A DNA stretch of 58,283 nt from Leishmania donovani (Eukaryota; Euglenozoa; Kinetoplastea; Trypanosomatida; Trypanosomatidae). The position numbers were made by a program, and so were the translations under genes. The notes beneath the pieces were generated by a model. It was not told where the DNA came from and did not search any database. It saw only the letters and a list, made by a program, of their open reading frames with translations. Where the stretch lies: the NCBI RefSeq assembly GCF_000227135.1, contig NC_018261.1:1190581-1248863 (forward strand), in the 5' to 3' direction. This document shows positions 41,255 through 51,040 of this stretch, in pieces (the stretch's first letter is position 1; every line of letters begins with the position of its first letter).

Positions 41255-43054
41255 ATGCCTGCCAAGAAGAAGTCAACAAAGGCAAACTCCTCCAAAAAGG
41301 AGGTTCTGCCAGAACCTGCGACGATCAAGAACGGAACGGGCACCGTGTTCATTGGCGGCTGGTCCTCGTACGACACGATCGAGTCTGTGAGCCAGGCGAG
41401 TAGGTCGGTGATCGCAGCCAACACGGACGCCGACGGGGTCGTTGCAGCGCCGCTGCCGCGCACTAATGTCCTTGTCCTCCCGACGGAGAAAGCTGACGAC
41501 GACGCGGACAGCGGAGCGGCACAGGCTCCATTCGTCGTGGAGGTAGCGGATCAATTCTTCGTCGAGGGTGTGTCTCGTCATCAGTGTGCGCAGGCCCAGG
41601 CGCTGGTGAAGACCTGGGAGCCAGCACCCGCACAGCCGACAGAGGCGACGGCACCTAGCGAGCAAATCGCGGCCCCTGCACCGAAGGAGGAGGCTGTCAA
41701 CCCCTACGCAGATGCCGCGAGTGACCGACGGTACACGCAAGAGGTTTTGGTGGGAGCCAGCTATGCCGCACGCGACGTTGTGATTCGCGGCCCATGCTCC
41801 ATCGAAGGTGTCGCCCCCATCATCGTCGTGCCGCCGCAACTTCCGGAAAAGCCGGACCTGGACGCGGTGACGCTGGACCCCCCCGCCGACAACGCCGCAG
41901 CCGCGGCAGGGGTGTCCACCAAGAAGAAAAAAACGGCAAAGAACAAAAAGAAGTCAAAACCGAAGCTGACACCAGAGCAGGTTGAGGAGCTGGAGAGGAA
42001 GAAGGCGGAATTGGAGGCGCAATACATGCGACAAACGGAGGAGGCGGTGCAGCGCGCGAAGCAGGAGTCCGACTACCTCATGACGTTCGCCCATCCCGAC
42101 CGCTGGGCGAACGTGGTGTTCCGCCACATGACGTTTGCCGGGCCTGTACAAGTACATCGCGCCCACGTCTCCTTCCAAAACTGCCGTTTCGTCGGCATCA
42201 CTAACACCGCCATGTTGGATCGGCCGCTGCTCCTCGTGAGCCAGTACTGCCGCGTGCAGTGCACCAAGTGCAGCTTCGAGGCTCCGCAGCGCTGCGGCAT
42301 CTACGCGCTCCCGAGCGCGCAGGTGGGGGTGCGGAAGTGTCTCTTTACCGGCGTGAAGCAGGATATCCTGTGGGCTGCGGCGCTGCCGGGTGTGTCGCCG
42401 CAGAACGCCGGCGCCGCCGCTTCCTTAGAGGTGGACGGCGGTGATGACGACAGCGCTGGTCATGGCCGACCTGTCTCGCCGACAGACGCGGCTGACGATC
42501 ACAGCGCCGACCACAAGGCTGCCGGCGTGCTATCCTTTCCCGTCGCCCTTGGCGGCGAGCTCCAGGAAGCCGCGCGCGCGGCTCTCCACGACCGTAGCGC
42601 GGCAGTCGGAATCCTGTCAGACTGCGCCAAGCTGATGGTTCACGGTTGCGACTTTCTGTGCCTCGGGGTCGGTGTGTACGTGAAGGGCAGCTACACCGTC
42701 TACGTTTCTCATCACAAGGCAGCCCCAAAGACGCCCCAACAGCTGGCACCAGAGGCGTGCGACACGTCTTTGGACAGCAACTCGTTTCACCACTTCGCCA
42801 ATGCGGCGCTTTTGCTTGATAGGTCGTCGCGGCTGGTGTCGATTCGCCGTAGTTACGTCGAGGGGTCCGCCCACTACGGACTGGATTGCCAGGGCGGCGC
42901 GAGCTCAGTGCTCGTGCGACAAAACTACTTCGCGGCCGATGCGACGGTGCGCATTCGCGAAGGCGCCAAGGTGGCGATGCTGCACAACGACTTCCAGAGC
43001 ATTCCACTAAATGACAATTCCTACGGCAACCCGTGCCTGCAGTCCGTGTACTAA
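41255..43054 (+). CDS. Right-handed beta-helix protein with Lys-rich coiled segment
   Basis: 599 residues. The N-terminus is Lys-rich (MPAKKKSTKANSSKK). A first repeat-like part includes VFIGGWSSYDTIESV and VVIRGPCSIEGVAPIIV. A Lys-rich helical linker (about 222-275) separates it from about 285-590, where short strands recur with the rhythm of parallel beta-helix (PbH1) repeats: VVFRHMTFAGPVQVHRAHVS, LLVSQYCRVQCTKCSFEAP, IYALPSAQVGVRKCLFTGV, GVYVKGSYTVYVSHHKA, ALLLDRSSRLVSIRRSYVEG and SVLVRQNYFAADATVRIREG. No secretion signal is seen, so this is an intracellular beta-helix like SHCBP1-type proteins rather than an exported pectin-lyase enzyme. Function unknown. Confidence 0.78.
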   Translation: MPAKKKSTKANSSKKEVLPEPATIKNGTGTVFIGGWSSYDTIESVSQASRSVIAANTDADGVVAAPLPRTNVLVLPTEKADDDADSGAAQAPFVVEVADQFFVEGVSRHQCAQAQALVKTWEPAPAQPTEATAPSEQIAAPAPKEEAVNPYADAASDRRYTQEVLVGASYAARDVVIRGPCSIEGVAPIIVVPPQLPEKPDLDAVTLDPPADNAAAAAGVSTKKKKTAKNKKKSKPKLTPEQVEELERKKAELEAQYMRQTEEAVQRAKQESDYLMTFAHPDRWANVVFRHMTFAGPVQVHRAHVSFQNCRFVGITNTAMLDRPLLLVSQYCRVQCTKCSFEAPQRCGIYALPSAQVGVRKCLFTGVKQDILWAAALPGVSPQNAGAAASLEVDGGDDDSAGHGRPVSPTDAADDHSADHKAAGVLSFPVALGGELQEAARAALHDRSAAVGILSDCAKLMVHGCDFLCLGVGVYVKGSYTVYVSHHKAAPKTPQQLAPEACDTSLDSNSFHHFANAALLLDRSSRLVSIRRSYVEGSAHYGLDCQGGASSVLVRQNYFAADATVRIREGAKVAMLHNDFQSIPLNDNSYGNPCLQSVY

Positions 43055-44307
43055 AGCTGCCGGACAGGTGCGGAAAACTTACGGTCTGTTTGCGTGGGTA
43101 CGTGCTTAGCGGTTTGCGGCTGTCGTTGCGGGTGCGTGTGCATGAGACGCGTGGGCACGTTGCACCAAGCCCGCTTCGTTGCTGTTACGCCATCTTTTAG
43201 AAGCCGCTGGCGGCGGTTCGCCGATGTACAGTTGTGAAGAATAACGAGGGCGGATGGTAACTAGGCAGGCGAGAGGACGCGGGGCGGGACCTGATCAAGG
43301 AGACGTACGTCTCTCTCGTGGCGCACGCAGGCTGTTGAGAGAAGTCTGTAAAGGACCTGAGACTCATCCTGCCTGCCCGCCCACTCCTTATCTGAGCCTT
43401 TTGTTGTAGTTTTCTGTAGGTTGGCGATTCGAAACCCGCCTTGAACGGTCGTTTGCTGCAGAGACATGCCATGTACCGTCTGGCCATGTAAATGCTCTCC
43501 TCTATTGCAGAAATGGTTTTTTTTTTCAGACTCCGTCGTGTTGTCGCTGCACGCGTGCCTGCCGCACCCGGTAACCGGCAGGGATAACCGTTTCTCCACA
43601 GACAAGAGGGTCACAGCGGACATCTCAAGCCTTGTCCCGGTCCACGGCGCCCGGCTACCGTGACGGATTACGGCATGCCCTTCACCAGTGCTTTGTTTTT
43701 GTGAAGAATAGAAGCTCTTCCTACGCGCAAAAATTGCGTGCACCTGCGCCACATCACTGTGGCGCCGTATTGCAGCTGCTGAGTAGTGTACACACCCCTG
43801 TTCGACGTCGTCATCTCCTCATCTTCCCTTTCTTCCTTTTTGGTTGTGTCTGGCAAACGAACCCCCGCTGTGTTTGTCCCGTCTAGGTTCTAAAGAACGC
43901 CCTATCCATCTCGTTTCTTTACAGAGATCCCCCCTCCAGCTTCCTCCCCTCACCGATCCACCTTTGGAGTGTTCCACGCAGCCCCTGCGATATGAGAACA
44001 GGCAACTAGATTCGCACACACGTATTCCCGTTGCTTTTTCCTGCGGCTTTTTGCTGTTTTTCGGTATCCCACAATTTCTTGTTTGGCGCGTTCCCCTTGC
44101 CTATCTGCGCGTCTTGCGCGTTTTGGCGGCGCTAGCGCTTGCCAAAATCGTGCGTTCTCAGAGCGGGTGTCTACACCAAAGTCGCGTTGGCGCGGCACGA
44201 ACTCCGCGTAGAGCGGGCTCTTGCAGAGAAGCGCTTCTTCACGTTATTCGCGGAGGCCTGCGCTCGCCAACGAAGAAGGAATCACCCCACTCGTGCCTTG
44301 CGTCCTC
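43055..44307. other. Intergenic spacer
   Basis: No supported gene. A minus frame at 43261-43752 was considered and rejected. It contains a strong acceptor-like signal at 43901-43924. Confidence 0.5.
43901..43924 (+). promoter_or_regulatory. Candidate trans-splice acceptor
   Basis: The tract around 'tctcgtttctttacag' has AG at 43923-43924, about 380 bases before the next ATG. Later AG sites, such as near 44160, are alternatives. Confidence 0.45.
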
Positions 44308-44844
44308 ATGTCTTCCGACGGCAAGCAGCAGCTCCTTGTGGTGGCGGCTGTGACGGCGGCGGCTGCAACAATGTCCATGTTCTACTTGTGGAGGAATAAG
44401 GACTTCGCTAAAAATCTAGGCATGCTCGGACACAAGATTGGCGCCGCGGTGCGCAAGCGCACGTCATCCTCTGCTGGCGAAGCGCCTGGGAGCGGCATCC
44501 GTCCTGTCTCGGGTATCGTGAAGAAGGGCTACACGCGCGAGCAGCTCTCCCAGTACGACGGTGTCAAGAACGAGCGCATCTTCATGAGTGTCAAGATGAA
44601 AGTATACGAGGTCGCCCCACACTTTTACGGGCCTGGGCAGCACTATCACGTATTTGCCGGTACGGAGGCCTCTCGTGCCTTGGCCAAGGCGGACCTGACG
44701 GGGAAGTACCTGAACCAGTACTGGGTGAATTGCTCCGAGGAGGAGCTGGAGGTGCTCGAGGAGTACGTGGAGAAGTTCAACTCCAAGTACCCCATTGTCG
44801 GCTGGTACGTCCCGGATGATCAGTTCTACAAGGTGACGGAGTGA
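44308..44844 (+). CDS. Membrane-associated cytochrome b5-like haem protein (MAPR family)
   Basis: 178 residues. A hydrophobic N-terminal segment (about 9-27) acts as signal anchor, followed by a basic linker. The MAPR domain (about 74-168) shows YTREQLSQYDGVKNERIFMS, VKMKVYEVAPHFYGPGQHYH, VFAGTEASRALAKADLTG and ending YPIVGWYV, matching the order in PGRMC1 and yeast Dap1. Tyr107 and Tyr113 align with the PGRMC1 tyrosines; the second is the haem ligand in PGRMC1. Family members bind haem and support sterol-synthesis cytochrome P450 enzymes. Inferred role: haem-binding partner of sterol metabolism on ER or mitochondrial outer membrane. Confidence 0.88.
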   Translation: MSSDGKQQLLVVAAVTAAAATMSMFYLWRNKDFAKNLGMLGHKIGAAVRKRTSSSAGEAPGSGIRPVSGIVKKGYTREQLSQYDGVKNERIFMSVKMKVYEVAPHFYGPGQHYHVFAGTEASRALAKADLTGKYLNQYWVNCSEEELEVLEEYVEKFNSKYPIVGWYVPDDQFYKVTE

Positions 44845-47800
44845 AGCACACTGTGGTGTTTCCTCTTCTCTCTTCTTCCCCATCTTGTTGGCGGAACTGC
44901 ACGCACGTGTGTGCTGGTTTCTTTGCGCGGTTGTTCAAAGGCGCCGCATGCAGCGAGGGAGAGCAGCTGGAGTGCAGAGGTGACGTGGGCGCGTGCCGGC
45001 CCGGGTAAGGCGTTACGCGATCGCTCAAGGGGTAGGGGAAGACGCGAGAGGGAGAGAGCGAGCAAGCGAGAGAGCTGTTTAAGGGAAAAGAAAAAGAGGG
45101 ATGCTGTTAGCGTTGCCCTTTAGAGGAGGTGCTTCCTGTACGCATCTTACTGTAGAGCCTTCTCTTACTCCGTAACGTCTGTTAGTGGTGTGCGTTAGCT
45201 CGTTGCATCTGGCCCATCCCTTCTACGCTTCCTCTCTCTCGGTCTTCACCGGGTGCTCTTGTGTGCGTGTTTGCGCGTACACATGTTTCTCTCTGTGTTG
45301 GCTCTTGCGACCCCTACCACCACCCATCCTCTCCCTATTGTATTCTAGTTTACTCATTCTTTTTGTCGCTGTTGCCCTCCGTGCGCCGTGGCGGTTCTCA
45401 CCCTCTCTTGGGGAATCCCTTTGTTTGGTGTCTCACCTCCTCACCCACCCACCACTCACTTCCCCATCCCCGTCTACGAGAACGAAAGGCCCCTCTTGTG
45501 TGCACAGGCCACCACCATCACCACCTCAACTTCCTCCAGAATAAAGCGGGCATTCTCCTCTCTCTCTCTCTCTGCGTGTATGGCCGTGCGTGCGTATGTT
45601 ATCTTGTTCTCTGTTCCTTCCCTCTTAACGAGCATGTCCATATCCCTCGCCTGGTGTCGTCCGCTCGCTATCTGTCCCTTTCGCCTCTGTCTTTGGTGTG
45701 GTTATCGGCTCTCGCTCTCTCCGTCTTCCTCTCTGCAAGTGTGTGTGTGCTCGCGTGCTGGGTTTGTTGCTTTTAGAGGCACCTTCTCACCCGCTCATCC
45801 CCTCGTTGTGTCTTCATTTATCGACGCTGTTGTGCAGTGCAGGTCGCCGTGGGTGCGCCTCTTCCTTGCCCACCAGCCCCCGTACCCTCGTTTGGTTGAT
45901 CTCAGTCGCGGCGCTGTTCTTCGGACGACGCTTTTTGCTCGCTTCTCGCATCTCTGTCTCTCTCTCTCTCTCCCCTGAGCACACACTAGCTCTGTCGCGT
46001 GTGCACACTTCTCATTTTTTCGGTCGGTGAGTCGTCGCTGTGTATGTCTGTTGCCAAGCTCGTCACGCACCGCCTTGGTATATGATGCCATTATTTATTC
46101 TGCACATGTCTCGTTATGACGTCTATACAGCACCCCACTCGCACCTCTGAACGGCGTGCACCCTACAGCGAGTCGCGGAGACGCATGTGCAGATGGGCGG
46201 CCTAACACCTTAAACTACGCGGTCGACGCAGTTGATCACCGAAAAACGCCGCAGATGAAAGGGTGCCTTGTAAAGGGACGCCTGTGGTGCACATTGAAAA
46301 CGGCAGCCACGACGTGCGCCCGCTCCTCGTAAGTCTCACACAGTAAGAAAAGATAAGCATCTCTGGGAACGCAAGAGAGGCTGCTGTGCCTAGTGGCCTA
46401 ACGAGCCCTTGCACACGCTGCTGTGCTGACTGGTAAAAGAGCCCCATCTATTATCCAGACCATGCAATGCAAGGCCTCGAGCCTTTCTTTACCTAGCAGT
46501 ACCTTCAACTGTCATTCGCACAGCCGTATGCAAGATGTAGCTTCCCTCCTCTCGCGGCTACGTCGCTCGCCCTGCTTCGCCTCCGAGTCAGCATGCCACA
46601 CCTCGCCCTGAAACATCAAGCAAGACACCTGGAACACCAATAGTGAGAGCAGCCAGGGTGCAGCCTCTCGACACCCCAACCTCCTCCGCCCTCACCGCTG
46701 CACACCTGTCCTCCTTCTGCTGCTCGCTCTCGTCCCACGTCTCACATCCATTGCTTTTAACGTTGATCACCGGTTTCTGTCAGCACACACGATACGAGTG
46801 CGAGGGGCATATCAGCAAAGGTGAAAACCAGCTCACCTACCTTGGAGTGCGCGCGTTTCGCTTACATCTCTGAGCACATTTCGCGCATCGGTGTGGCGCG
46901 TAGCGACGAAAAGGCCTCTCGTCTAGCGCGCCGCCGTCGTGATTCTACACATCCATGCTCCCTGCCTCCGTCCGTCTTGTGCCTCTGTCTAGAAAGCGAA
47001 CGACGCTGTGGGGTCGGCCATCAGAGGAAACCTGCGTTGCGCATAGTTGCCCTCTCCTATGTAAAGCACCCGTCCCTCCGGTTCCCCATCATCGTTGTTC
47101 TGTTTATATTCGTTTGTGTCTGTGCGCGTTACTTTCGTATTCGCGTTTGCTTCAGAAACGTGCTGCAGGGCAGGAGGGATGGACTGCGCAGAGTACCAGC
47201 CAGACGCGACTTATCTCCCTCTCTGTTTTTTTTTGTTTTCTTAGCTTCTACACGTCCGTCACCTCCTCGGCGTCTCTCATCCATCGTCTACCGAGCGCGT
47301 GGAAGTTGCCTCGGTCTTTGTTGTGTGTCTTCTTCACCTCGTGTGTGTGTGTGTGCTCCGTCGCATAGTGCGCTTCCGCTTCCTCCGCTCTCGCTCCCAG
47401 GTGGCAGTGTTGTTTCTGCGCCAGCGCTCTCTTGTATGACAGGCTATTCACTTTCCAAGACCATATCCGGACCCTCCTCTTCCCCCATTCCCTGGATTGC
47501 GCGCGGTGAAATGAGCGCGACAAGAGTCTGTGTGCACTCCCTCCCCACACACACACACACGCGCGCTCGCCCGTTTTTTTATCACGTGCGTCACTCTCTT
47601 GGACCACGTCTGCGGAAGGCAGTGTACACATCCGCGCATGTGCACAAACGCATACATAGAGAAAGGAGGGTTGGATGATACGAGGGCTTCCTCGGTGTGC
47701 AAAAGCGCCTCGCCGGCACGTCTAACGATCCTCACTCCTTCGACGTCCCTATCACACAAACTCTTTTCTCGCAACGGTGCCGAACTGAAATTTTTACGGA

Positions 47801-48251
47801 ACTGTACTGCATAGGCAACGTAACGCTAGTAGGACAACGACAGTCGAAGCGTGGAAAAGATAGGACGGACACCCAAGAAGAAAGGAAGAACAACAGTAAA
47901 GGACTGCGACTACGGTCAACGCCGTTTTCGTCACCGCTCATCAAGGGGGACGAGTAGAGCGCCGATATACGTAGAGATATCGGTGCGTTGTAGTTTCGAG
48001 TGTGTGTGTGTCTGTGTGGGTGAGCTCGTGCCTGCGCATCTCCGAAAATCTCAGACGGCGGCTAAACAGGTACCTCACGTGAAGGCTACCCCTCCTCCTT
48101 CGTGGAAAGGTTTGTGTGCGTTGTTTCTTGCATCACTCGCACGGCGCGTGCCTTTTTTTTTGTTGTTGTTCCTCTCCTGACCTTTGGCTCTCTCGCAAGT
48201 AGTTCACCTCTTCGCCATTGTTTCCGCGTTAAACGCGCGCACGCACGTTTC
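44845..48251. other. Long intergenic spacer
   Basis: About 3.4 kb. Strongly T/C-rich from 45200 to 46080. From 46090 to 46820 there is a more balanced island without long pyrimidine runs, of unrecognised origin. It is T/C-rich again to about 47600. AG at 48201-48202 after 'ggctctctcgcaag' is a candidate acceptor. No gene is supported. Confidence 0.5.
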
Positions 48252-49811
48252 ATGAACGGAAGCGGAGCGGAAAGGAGACGGACCACGAGTCCCTTGGCAC
48301 CCTCAGTAGATAGCGCAGCGAAGGAACCTCCAGAGGTGTCTGATGGCACAGCACAATCTGGCAACGTGTCCGGATCATTGATAGAAACCTCATCATTGTC
48401 TGCGAGCTCGTCTCCGAAGGAAACCGCAGCGCCAGATGCTGAAGATGACGAGTTTTCTGTCACCAAGTCACTACACCTACGTCGTGACTGGTATAGCAGC
48501 ATCGCCACGTTCATTGCCGGTGGCGTGGCAGGTGCTGCAAGTCGTACTCTGACAGCCCCGCTCGACCGGATTAAGCTCATTGCGCAGGAGGGACATCTCG
48601 TGCAGGCGCCAAAACCCGTCTCGGCGACCGCCGCAGCGAGCTGCGCCGCGAGCGTTGGCTCGGCAGCTGCCAGCGTCGCCAGCAAGACCCAGACCGTCCG
48701 CCAACAGCACCCGAGTCTCCTGCAAGTGGCCCGCATGATCAAGGCGGATGGTGGCTGGAAGGCGTTTTGGCGCGGCAATACGATCAACTGCTTCAAGGCA
48801 GGGCCCGAGTTTGCCATTGTCTTTTCGATTCGCCGCTACCTGTCCTCGCTGTATGAGGATTGCGTGGAGCGGGAAAAGGCGCGCAAGAAGATCTTGTTAG
48901 CGCGGTGGAAAGCAATGGATGAGCGCAGCGCCTCCATCTGCTGCCGCACGCAGGAGACGCGTGAGTTCATGAAGGTGGGGACAGAGGAGCCGAGAGCTCG
49001 CACCGGCGCAACGGGGCTCCAGAGCATCGTCGATGGCACACGTAGCAGTTATCGCGCCGGTCATCCAACACTTGTTTCACCTGTATCCCCAGCGGCATCC
49101 GTCACTCCGATGCTGACAAGCGACGAGGTACGGCAGAGGGAGCGCGCCATCTCGGTGGAGGCGTCTATCCTCACCCCTCCCTTTCACCGACTGGGATGCA
49201 TCTCTACTGTGCCACAACTCGCTGTGAACTGCACGATTGGTGCCCTCGCCGGCCTTGGCGCACAAGGCATTCTATACCCACTCGAGGTGGTCAAGACGCG
49301 TGTTGTGGTGTCGAGGAGCCACGAGTACAAAGGCGGTGTGTTGGAGATTGTGCGCGTTGCTTACCACAAGGGTGGTGTAATGGAGTTCTACCGGGGTTTC
49401 GTGCCGAACATGGTCGGCATCGTTGTCTACCGAGGGCTGGAAATGGGCCTCTACTCCAGCGCGCAGCAGTCTATCATGATGTATCGAATGCAGGTGAAGA
49501 AGATGAAGCGGCACGAGGCAAGCTTAAATTCGGCCGAAGTCGGCGTGGTCGGGATGTTTTCCTCCACGGTGGCGCAGACAGTGTCGTACCCGTTGAATGT
49601 GATACGAACCCGACTGCAGACGCAGGGCACCAACGGGCGAGCAAAGAAGTACAGTGGGATGGTAGACTGCATGGTAAAGATGATTCGCAACAAAGGCGTG
49701 ACGTCACTATTTAGCGGACTTACCGCGAACTACCTCAAAGCGGTGCCGGCGAGCGCCTGCACATTTGTCGTCTTCGAGTGGGCGCAGCGACTGCTCGTCG
49801 ACGATGATTGA
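48252..49811 (+). CDS. Mitochondrial carrier family protein with long inserts
   Basis: 519 residues versus about 300 for typical carriers. The three signature repeats are present: TAPLDRIKLIAQ (101-112), YPLEVVKTR (342-350) and YPLNVIRTR (446-454), each ending the first helix of a repeat. GGVAGAASR and the matrix segment GGWKAFWRGNTINCFKAGPE mark repeat 1. A Ser/Glu-rich N-terminal extension (about 1-75), an Ala/Ser-rich insert after PLDRIK and a basic insert of roughly 120 residues between repeats 1 and 2 account for the extra length. The repeat sequences resemble the adenine-nucleotide/ATP-Mg-Pi branch, but substrate is not certain. It sits in the mitochondrial inner membrane by family knowledge. 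ATG 48252 is chosen because it follows the acceptor candidate at 48201-48202. Confidence 0.87.
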   Translation: MNGSGAERRRTTSPLAPSVDSAAKEPPEVSDGTAQSGNVSGSLIETSSLSASSSPKETAAPDAEDDEFSVTKSLHLRRDWYSSIATFIAGGVAGAASRTLTAPLDRIKLIAQEGHLVQAPKPVSATAAASCAASVGSAAASVASKTQTVRQQHPSLLQVARMIKADGGWKAFWRGNTINCFKAGPEFAIVFSIRRYLSSLYEDCVEREKARKKILLARWKAMDERSASICCRTQETREFMKVGTEEPRARTGATGLQSIVDGTRSSYRAGHPTLVSPVSPAASVTPMLTSDEVRQRERAISVEASILTPPFHRLGCISTVPQLAVNCTIGALAGLGAQGILYPLEVVKTRVVVSRSHEYKGGVLEIVRVAYHKGGVMEFYRGFVPNMVGIVVYRGLEMGLYSSAQQSIMMYRMQVKKMKRHEASLNSAEVGVVGMFSSTVAQTVSYPLNVIRTRLQTQGTNGRAKKYSGMVDCMVKMIRNKGVTSLFSGLTANYLKAVPASACTFVVFEWAQRLLVDDD

Positions 49812-49979
49812 CAAGCTGCTCCCGCTCTCTTTCTCTGTCTAGCTATGTACGCTGTGAAGGAGCTCGCCGTACGCGCACACGAGAGCGGCAAACACGGACT
49901 TATCTGTGTGAACCCAATCACCAGCAAGACATTAACATCCTTTTTTTTTTTGCTTCTGACAGAGGTTTCATGGTTGGCA

Positions 49980-51040
49980 ACAGCCGTCCCACACCGGAGG
50001 AGCACGGATGCTGAGCTGACGAGGCGACCGGAGTCGACGCTCGACCAGCCCTGCACGGGCATCCGTGGGCACTCTGGATTCCTGCAGCGGCGGCTGACTG
50101 GCAGCGACAGCGTGGGGTTCAGGTGGTGTGCTGCCCACAGCTCGGCGAGAACTGCGGCACCCCCACGGCCGCCAGAGCGTCCGCCCCCGTCTCTGTGTGG
50201 TTGCCACGAGGGTGCTCGACCGTGGGGTGGTTGCTCGGTATGCTACGCGGGCTTGGCAGGTCGCTGTCGGCTGAAAGCACACCTCGTTTCACGCTATGAT
50301 GCTGCACGCCGCGGCCTGAGGCGCCTTCCTGCTCGAGCTCACCCGGCATGTACGCCGGCCACCCACCTCTTTCCTCCCCCTACCGTGTTACCCGCGGCAC
50401 GGACACCCCCGCCACTGCCGTGGAGCAGGGCCCTGGACGCGGCCCGGTGCAACTGCAGCCGGCCCGCCCTCGACGACCAGGATGTGGGCGTCGCGCGACA
50501 ATGGCCGGGTGAGCTGTGATTAGGTGCGCGTATAGTTGTGGACTTTGCACGGGGTGGGGTGAGGCGAGAAGGAAATGGGTTGCTGTGAGATCCTGCCATC
50601 AGGACACACCTCGGCGTGCTGTCAGGCTCCAGTGCCGAATGTCTTCTGGTGGTGAGAGGACTAGGCACCTACGTCGCGGGCAGCTGAGAGCAAGGCACGG
50701 CTGCTGATGTCGGTGGTGCGATCTCGGAACGGCGCCACCTTGGAGCGACTTGCGACGGCGAACAAGCGAGTGCCATCCATGTGATGGACAGGGTGTCGGC
50801 ATGACTGGTACGCGGCCGACTGCCAGCCCTTCGCATGGCTTACTGGTGTGGAGCCTTGGCTCCCCCTGGAGGGATGCACCGCGTGGCGAGCTGCGCAGCA
50901 GTTTGGCGAGCAGGGTTCGAGGCAGAGGGCGAGCTCAGATGACTGAGTCGGCGCATGCTGTAAGACGTGTGCCTGCGGTTACTTCGTTTCTCGTGATGTG
51001 CCCCTGTGACAGGGCGGGGGTAAAGTTGGGCTCGAGTCCT
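49980..51040 (+). mobile_element. Degenerate DIRE/SIDER-type retroelement remnant
   Basis: The 5' part encodes CSVCYAGLAGRCRLKAHLVS (near 50235-50300), a damaged C2H2-finger-like motif as found at the C-terminus of ingi/L1Tc-clade non-LTR elements, followed by GLRRLPARAH, a block shared with the window end. The 3' part (about 50860-51020) is recognisably related to the SIDER-like copies: a 'gcgcagc' stretch, 'gagtcggcgcatg', 'gtgtgcctg' and 'cctgtgacagggcggg' fall in the same order as in copy 3. Frames are broken. Together it looks like the 3' end of a longer element joined to SIDER-related 3' sequence. Confidence 0.5.

Noticed and set aside
43261..43752. 163-codon minus frame
   Set aside because: Weakly protein-like, opposite to all neighbours, no recognisable motif, and it covers a region with T runs typical of spacer.
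46202..46770. Short minus frames in the balanced-composition island at 46.1-46.8 kb
   Set aside because: Only 60-80 codons each, no linked frames or motifs; could be chance in a region without pyrimidine runs.
46821..47678. 285-codon + frame
   Set aside because: Composition is that of pyrimidine-rich spacer translation; no domain or plausible start context.
47697..47957. 86-codon + frame with a basic, polar C-terminal half
   Set aside because: N-terminal half is spacer-like, no acceptor context was convincing, and no family is recognised.
49845..50519. 224-codon + frame after the carrier gene
   Set aside because: It runs through the degenerate retroelement; only the zinc-finger-like piece is meaningful, as part of that element.
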